A stretch of DNA of 20,636 nt from Longimicrobium sp. GTDB lineage: Bacteria; Gemmatimonadota; Gemmatimonadetes; Longimicrobiales; Longimicrobiaceae. The position numbers were made by a program, and so were the translations under genes. Position 1 is the first letter of the stretch. Each line of letters begins with the position of its first letter. The stretch lies in the NCBI RefSeq assembly GCF_036388275.1, contig NZ_DASVSF010000018.1:1-20636 (forward strand), read 5' to 3'. A model generated the notes under the pieces. It was given only the letters and a program-made list of their open reading frames with translations, was not told the origin of the DNA and did no database searches. Positions 18,901 to 20,636 of this stretch are shown one piece after another.

Positions 18901-20636
18901 GCCGTGCCGCCGGGAGAGCTCCTTCAGCGCGGCCGAGAGCTCCTCGTCCACGCTGATCCCCACCGTGCCCCCGGCATGGTCCTGCCGCGCGGGACGCGGA
19001 CGGTCCGCAGGCAGCTCCAACAGCTCGGGCGCGCCGGCCAGCGTCCGGGTCCAGTACTCCGCCTGCTCGCGCAGCACCTCGCCGGCGACCCACTTCCGCT
19101 GCCAGGCCGCGTAGTCGGCGTACTGCACCGGAAGCGGGACGAGCGGGTTCGCGTCCCCACGACGGAAGGCATCGTAGAGCGTGCGCAGCTCCCGCGTCAG
19201 CACCTCCATGCTCCAGGCGTCGGAGACGATGTGGTGCATCGTCATCAGCAGGACGTGGTCGTCCTCGGCCAGGCGCACCAGCCGCCCGCGGATCGGCGGC
19301 CCCCGCTCCAGGTCGAAGGGCGCATTCGCCTCCTCCGCCGACAGCCGGCGCAGCTCCGCCGCGGAGTCCGGATGCCCGCCGAGGTCGTGCTCCAGGAGGT
19401 GGAACGGGCTTTCCTCCGCGATCCGCTGCACCGGCTCGCCGTCCACCTCCACGAAGGTCGTGCGCAGCGCCTCGTGCCGGGCGACGATCGCGTCCAGCGC
19501 ACGCCGCAGCGCCGCCCCGTCCAGCTCGCCGCCCAGCCGCAGCCGCGTGGGGATGTGGTACGTGCCGCCCAGGTCGTCGAGCTGCTCCAGGAACCAGAGG
19601 CGCTGCTGGGCGAAGGAGAGCGGCAGCCGCCCCGCGCGATCCACGCGCTCGATCGGCGGCAGCTCGGTGCGCGCCGCATCCTCGATGGTGCGCGCGAGAT
19701 CCGCCAGCACCGGGCGCTGGAAGAGGTCGGCGAGCGCCAGCTCCGCGCCCAGCACCTGCCGCACGCGCGAGGTCACCCGCACCGCCAGCAGCGAGTGGCC
19801 GCCCAGCTCGAAGAAGTGGTCCCACCGGCCTGGCTGCTCCACCCCCAGCAACTCGGACCAGATCTCCGCCAGCGCCCGCTCGGTCTTGCCCACCGGCGCC
19901 TCGTAGCCGCGCCGCGCGTACGCGCCGCCTTCGGGGGCGGGGAGCGCCTTGCGGTCCACTTTTCCGTTGGGCGTGAGCGGCAGCGCATCCAGGTGCACGT
20001 ACGCCGCCGGCACCATGTGCTCCGGCAGGCGCTCGCCCAGGTAGGCGCGCAGCGCGTCGGCCTCCACGCGGGCCGAGGCCACGACGTAGGCCACCAGCCG
20101 CCGGTCGCCGGTCGCGTCCTCGCGCACGACGACGACGGCCTCGCGGACCGCCGCGTGCTCCGCCAGCCGCGCCTCGATCTCGCCCGGCTCGATGCGGAAG
20201 CCGCGCACCTTCACCTGGTCGTCCATGCGGCCGATGAAGTCCAGCCGGCCGTCCGCCAGCCGGCGCACCCGGTCGCCGGTGCGGTACAGGCGCGCGCCGG
20301 GCTCGCCCCCGAACGGGTCCGGGGCGAAGCGCTCGGCCGTGAGCCCCGGCCGGCCCAGGTACCCGCGCGCCACCCCTGCCCCGCCCAGGTACAGCTCGCC
20401 CGGGACGCCCACCGGCACCGGGCCGAGCGCCGCGTCCAGGACGTAGGCGCGCACGTTGGCGATGGGCGCGCCGATGTCCGGCTTGGCCGCCGGGGCGGCG
20501 CACTCCGCCGCCGTGCTCCAGATGGTGGCCTCGGTGGGCCCGTACAGGTTCCACAGCCGGTGCCGCGCGCCCCAGCGCTCCACGAGCTCCGCCGGCAGCG
20601 CCTCGCCGGCCACCGTGATGGTGCGCAGCGCGGGCA
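9946..20636 (-). CDS. Multimodular NRPS subunit, 5' partial: (A)-PCP-[C-A-PCP]x3
   Basis: Cytoplasmic assembly-line enzyme that activates amino acids as aminoacyl-AMP, loads them on phosphopantetheinyl carriers and condenses them. The frame is open from the window edge to TGA at 9948-9946, giving 3562 visible residues (residue 1 = codon 20634-20632); the true start lies beyond 20636. Visible order: A (partial, 1-~235), PCP (Ser281), C (HHIVSDAWS at 467), A (pocket Asp988), PCP (Ser1357), C (HHIVSDGWS at 1545), A (Asp2075), PCP (Ser2422), C (HHIVSDGWS at 2610), A (Asp3131), PCP (Ser3499), then a ~29-residue tail. No epimerase or thioesterase is present, so the chain must pass to another subunit, which fits the co-directional gene 60 nt downstream. 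The second and fourth A domains carry 27-residue repeat-encoded insertions. Family assignment is very secure; the product is unknown. Confidence 0.97.
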   Translation of the reverse strand, partial: PALRTITVAGEALPAELVERWGARHRLWNLYGPTEATIWSTAAECAAPAAKPDIGAPIANVRAYVLDAALGPVPVGVPGELYLGGAGVARGYLGRPGLTAERFAPDPFGGEPGARLYRTGDRVRRLADGRLDFIGRMDDQVKVRGFRIEPGEIEARLAEHAAVREAVVVVREDATGDRRLVAYVVASARVEADALRAYLGERLPEHMVPAAYVHLDALPLTPNGKVDRKALPAPEGGAYARRGYEAPVGKTERALAEIWSELLGVEQPGRWDHFFELGGHSLLAVRVTSRVRQVLGAELALADLFQRPVLADLARTIEDAARTELPPIERVDRAGRLPLSFAQQRLWFLEQLDDLGGTYHIPTRLRLGGELDGAALRRALDAIVARHEALRTTFVEVDGEPVQRIAEESPFHLLEHDLGGHPDSAAELRRLSAEEANAPFDLERGPPIRGRLVRLAEDDHVLLMTMHHIVSDAWSMEVLTRELRTLYDAFRRGDANPLVPLPVQYADYAAWQRKWVAGEVLREQAEYWTRTLAGAPELLELPADRPRPARQDHAGGTVGISVDEELSAALKELSRRHGATLFMTVLAGWAAVLGRISGQDDVVVGTPTANRGRTEVEGLIGFFVNTLALRVDLSGPPTVAELLEQVRARSLGAQQHQDIPFEQVVELVQPVRSMAHSPLFQVMFAWQNASQGPPEVPGARLEGAGAASQAAAKFDLSLSMGEAGERIAGSLTYATSLFERATIERHLAYLRRVLEAFVSDDLQAVDAIPLLPEAERRRVLEEWSAGEAAHVPELCIHELFQAQARLTPGAVALVHADETLAYAELDARANRLAHHLRSLGVEPEARVGVFLEWGPELVVALLAVLKAGGVYVPLDPSLPDERLAFMAEDAGAGVVVTRDALAGRLAVGVTVRVDADAERIAVERGDAPASDVAPEGLAYLIYTSGSTGRPKGVAVEHRAAATHFRAMAATLEIVREDRVLQFASAGFDVSLEQVFLPLLTGATLVLRGAELWSPAEFAGRARSLGVTVANLPPAYWQEVLATGALPEVRLLLVGGDALPTAAAAAGDATRLLNCYGPTEAVVTATAFAVPGGFAEGFAGSAAPIGRPLPGRSAYVLDVRGAPVPPGVAGELFLGGLLARGYLGRPGLTAERFVPDPFGGAPGARLYRTGDRARWRESAEVRECVSAEVNPVPNSRTDALTHSRTAVLEFLGRIDFQVKVRGFRIELGEIEARLREHASVREAVVAARAEGSGDTRLVAYVVGSDSVEVEALRSYLSERLPEYMVPAAYVRLDALPLTPSGKVDRKALPAPDGDAYARGGYEAPVGETEQALAEVWSELLGVERVGRWDNFFELGGHSLLAVRVISRVRQVMGAEVGIGGLFERPVLADFARGVQEAARTNLPPIETVQRSGALPLSFAQQRLWFLHHMNGAGTAYHIPTRLRLRGELHREALVRALERIVARHEALRTRFPASDGVPAQRIAPVKESRFPLAEYDLGGDPQARSELQRLLGEEARAPFDLEQGPLIRGQLIRLAADDHVLVVTMHHIVSDGWSMGVFTRELGALYDAFRRGEPDPLPPLPVQYADYAAWQRKWVDGDVLRQQAEYWTETLTGAPELLELPTDHPRPMRRDQAGASVGVVMDEALTAGLKALGQRHGTTLFMTVLAAWAAVLGRLSGQPDVVVGTPTANRGRTEIEGLIGFFVNTLAVRVDLAGSPTLAELLVQVRARSLGAQQNQDIPFEQVVELVQPARSLAHNPVFQVMLTWQNAPEGGLELPGLRLAGVDAGSGRATAAAAKVDLSLTLWEAGGRIVGSATYATALFEQATVERWVGYLRRVLDAMVADDAQPVDRLELLDEAERSLVLEEWNRAERDVPRNACVHELFEAQVARTPDAVAVVFEDRSLTYAELNDRANRLAHHLRGRGVGPDVRVAVCIERSPELMIAFLAVLKAGGAYVPLDPGDPEDRLRHMLDDGAPAALLVHAGTAARFAGEAIPVIDLDARAGDWVDEPAENPSSMGAGPALGHLAYVIYTSGSTGRPKGVMVEHRALANVMGWMGEAWPLGPGDVVLQKTPVSFDASARELFPPLLAGARMVIARPGGHRDPAYLAETIRREGVTTLHFVPTMFGFLLEEPGIERCTSVARVVCGGEALPAALARRAAELLPHAELHNVYGPTEAAVDVTWLRCPAEVAGPHVSIGRPMAGCRAYFLDRAAQPAPAGVAGELYLGGVQVARGYLGRPGLTAERFVPDPFGGQPGARLYRTGDLGRWRPDGTIEFLGRNDFQVKVRGFRIELGEIEARLREHASVREAVVVARENEAGDRRLVAYSVGPGSAEADALRAFLAERLPEHMVPAAYVRLDTFPLTSSGKVNRNALPAPEGDAFARRGYEAPLGEMEQALAEIWSELLDVERVGRGDNFFELGGHSLLAVRVISRVRQAMGAEVGIGDLFERPALADFARGLEQAGRADLPPIERVARTGRLPLSFAQQRLWFLEQMGGMGSMYHIPKGLRLRGELDGTALARALERIVERHEALRTTFHAAGGEPEQRIAPIGESGFHLAGHDLSAHPDAEAELRRLAGEEANAPFDLERGPLVRGQLIRLAEDDHVLLLTMHHIVSDGWSSGVLTNEMGALYGAFREGRPDPLPPLPVQYADYAAWQRKWVDGEVLREQAEYWTRTLAGAPERLELPIDRPRPARQDHAGALVGIDLGDQLSAGLKALSRRHGSTLHMTLLAGWAAVLDRLSGQGDVVVGTPSANRGRREIEGLIGFFVNTLALRIELGGSPSVSDLLRRVRERALEAQHHQDIPFEQVVELVQPARTLAHSPLFQVMFSWQSASESRLELPGLTLGGVSSASLQVAKFDLSLALGEAGGRIAGSLMYATSLFEQATIERHVAYLRRVLEAFAADDLQAVDALPLLPEAERRLVVEEWSAGEAAHLSGPCIHELFGTQARLTPVAAALVHADETLTYAELDARANRLAHHLRALGVGPEARVGVFLEWGPELVVALLAVLKAGGVYVPLDPSLPAERLAYMAEDAGTIALVTRAALAGRIGVDATVRVDADAERIGAECGDPPVSGVRPEGLAYLIYTSGSTGRPKGVGVEHGAAAAHFRAMAGALGIVREDRVLQFASSGFDVSLEQVFLPLLTGATLVLRGAELWSPADFAGRARSLGVTVANLPPAYWQEVLATGSLPGVRLLLVGGDALPTAAAAAGEATRLLNCYGPTEAVVTATAFAVSAGFAARFAGSAAPIGRPLPGRSAYVLDARGAPVPPGVAGELFLGGLLARGYLGRPGLTAERFVPDPFGGVGARLYRTGDRARWRESAEVRECVSAEVNPVPNSRTDALTHSRTAVLEFLGRADFQVKVRGFRIEPGEIEARLREHASVREAVVAAREVGAGDPRLVAYIVGPGTVEADALRAYLAERLPEYMLPAAYVHLDALPLTPSGKVDRKALPAPEGDAFATRGYEAPVGETEEALAGIWAEVLGLERVGRHDHFFELGGHSLLAVRVISRVRQVLGAEVGIADLFEKPVLSTLAQHVVHALLAQFDPEELARLGALLDDDATDG
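9949..10035 (-). other. C-terminal tail of first subunit, candidate donor docking element
   Basis: About 29 residues follow the last carrier domain of the first subunit. The end includes DPEELARLGALLDDD, acidic and probably helical. NRPS subunits that hand over a chain commonly end in short communication-mediating helices. Position, length and charge fit that role, but no specific docking family is recognised by sequence. Confidence 0.5.
10036..13269 (-). other. NRPS module M4 (C-A-PCP), A domain with repeat insertion
   Basis: The condensation domain has HHIVSDGWSSG at 12781-12807 and onward. It differs from its neighbours just after the motif (SSGVLTNEMGALYG rather than SMGVLTRELGALY). The adenylation domain (~11850-10280) has the pocket D V E N L G C V T K, identical to M2, and its core is close to M2 over its whole length, so M2 and M4 should load the same ornithine-like residue. 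It shares the short A6 motif (GGLLARGY) and lacks one further residue before A7 (FGGVGARLYRTGD). The hinge carries the 27-residue insertion (10588-10686), identical in DNA to that of M2. A10 Lys is at 10306-10308 and the carrier serine at 10138-10140. This is the last module of the first subunit. Confidence 0.93.
10588..10686 (-). repeat. In-frame octamer palindrome inserted in A domain of M4 (copy B)
   Basis: This 99-nt segment sits at the same protein position as the M2 copy, between TGDRARW (Trp 10687-10689) and EFLGR (Glu 10585-10587). Together with a few flanking bases the stretch 10577-10689 equals 17003-17115 at every position (113 nt), loop included, although the surrounding A-domain DNA shows scattered differences. 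It encodes the same 33 hinge residues as M2, 27 more than uninserted domains. The arms are made of 8-nt units related to GTGCGTGA and its complement. Confidence 0.9.
13270..16459 (-). other. NRPS module M3 (C-A-PCP), Glu-like pocket
   Basis: The condensation domain begins at LPPIETVQRSGALPLSFAQQ and has HHIVSDGWS at 15976-16002. The adenylation domain (~15050-13500) has VIYTSGSTGRPKG, FDASARE (Asp at 14410-14412), NVYGPTEAAVD, YRTGD and a normal six-residue hinge (RPDGTI). Its pocket reads D A R H V G V V D K. It resembles the glutamate/glutamine codes DAKDLGVVDK and DAQDLGVVDK, and Arg at position 239, where Glu-activating pockets can have Lys, suits an acidic side chain. Glutamate is therefore the best guess, not an exact match. 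Motif A10 reads SSGKVNRNAL, with Asn replacing the usual Asp and second Lys, but the catalytic Lys (13537-13539) is kept. The carrier serine is at 13369-13371. Confidence 0.92.
16460..19694 (-). other. NRPS module M2 (C-A-PCP), A domain with repeat insertion
   Basis: The condensation domain starts at LPPIERVDRAGRLPLSFAQQ (~19665) and has HHIVSDAWS at 19210-19236, so the active-site His is intact. No dual C/E signature is seen, which suggests an LCL type. The adenylation domain (~18290-16710) has LIYTSGSTGRPKG (A3) and FDVSLEQ (A4, Asp at 17671-17673). Its pocket reads D V E N L G C V T K. This shares D, E, N, L, G and K with the hydroxyornithine-type code DMENLGLINK, so a basic ornithine-like substrate is a tentative guess. 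Motif A6 is one residue short (GELFLGGLLARGY). The A7-A8 hinge carries a 27-residue repeat-encoded insertion (17014-17112). A10 Lys is at 16732-16734 and the carrier serine at 16564-16566. The A core is very like M4, while the C-terminal A subdomain and PCP resemble M6. Confidence 0.93.
17014..17112 (-). repeat. In-frame octamer palindrome inserted in A domain of M2 (copy C)
   Basis: This 99-nt segment lies between the Trp codon of TGDRARW (17113-17115) and the Glu codon of EFLGR (17011-17013). The uninserted A domains have 18 nt here. The plus strand shows an arm of GTGCGTGA-like octamers, a unique loop (gagttgggcacgggattcac), and an opposing arm of CGCACTCA-like octamers, so the element can fold as a long imperfect hairpin. 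It encodes residues beginning ESAEVRECVSAEV and ending DALTHSRTAV, with no stop. Lengths are compatible with the frame before and after it. It is identical to the copy in M4. Confidence 0.9.
19695..20636 (-). other. NRPS module M1 (partial A domain + PCP)
   Basis: Only the C-terminal part of the adenylation domain is inside the window, starting just before LRTITVAGEAL. Visible core motifs are NLYGPTEATIW (A5), GELYLGGAGVARGY (A6), YRTGD (A7), DFIGRMDDQVKVRGFRIE (A8) and PNGKVDRKAL (A10, catalytic Lys at 19960-19962). The A7-A8 hinge has normal length, so this domain lacks the repeat insertion. The visible pocket is T299, A301, L322, I330, W331; positions 235, 236, 239 and 278 lie outside, so no substrate is called. 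The carrier domain follows with GGHSLL, its phosphopantetheine serine at 19792-19794. The module's C domain, if any, lies outside the window. Confidence 0.93.

Overview
The window lies inside a bacterial non-ribosomal peptide synthetase (NRPS) cluster of very high G+C content. The sense strand is the minus strand throughout. Two giant genes in the same direction, both cut by the window edges, cover everything except a 60-nt gap at 9886-9945. There are no RNA genes, transposases, tailoring enzymes or transporters here. The organism is most likely a high-GC soil-type bacterium with large secondary-metabolite loci (Gemmatimonadota/Longimicrobium-like, myxobacterial or similar). This window alone does not settle the phylum.

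Layout in translation order (right to left): gene 1 (20636 to 9946, 5' end outside the window) encodes a partial A-PCP, then C-A-PCP, C-A-PCP, C-A-PCP and a short C-terminal tail. Gene 2 (9885 to beyond position 1, 3' end outside) encodes a short basic N-terminal helix, then C-A-PCP, C-A-PCP, C-A-PCP and the first ~70 residues of a thioesterase. That makes seven modules, called M1-M7 here. No epimerisation, methylation, oxidation or ketosynthase domain is visible. Every condensation domain has an intact HHIVSD[AG]WS motif and every carrier domain an intact GGHSLL serine. Reading the Stachelhaus pocket by alignment to GrsA gives: M1 incomplete; M2 DVENLGCVTK (ornithine-like, tentative); M3 DARHVGVVDK (Glu-like, tentative); M4 DVENLGCVTK (same as M2); M5 DAWFLGNVVK (Leu, exact match to a classical code); M6 DAWQFGLIDK (Gln, good match); M7 DVASNGLTYK (unassigned). 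The visible part of the product is thus ...X-(Orn-like)-(Glu-like)-(Orn-like)-Leu-Gln-X, released by the thioesterase.

The most unusual content is a family of in-frame, octamer-built palindromic repeats inside three of the seven adenylation domains (808-933, 10588-10686, 17014-17112). All sit at one protein position, the hinge between core motifs A7 and A8, where normal domains have six residues (such as RPDGTI). They add 27, 27 and 36 residues. Two copies are identical over 113 nt. The third has the same edges but an unrelated loop. The octamer arm that could encode TGA deviates at every visible place where a perfect repeat would put the stop. This resembles the logic of Rickettsia palindromic elements that insert into coding sequence, but in an NRPS assembly line. 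Other notable points are an altered A7 motif (YRVMD for YRTGD) in the last module, extensive module mosaicism, and a subunit junction where one TGA separates two genes lying in the same frame.
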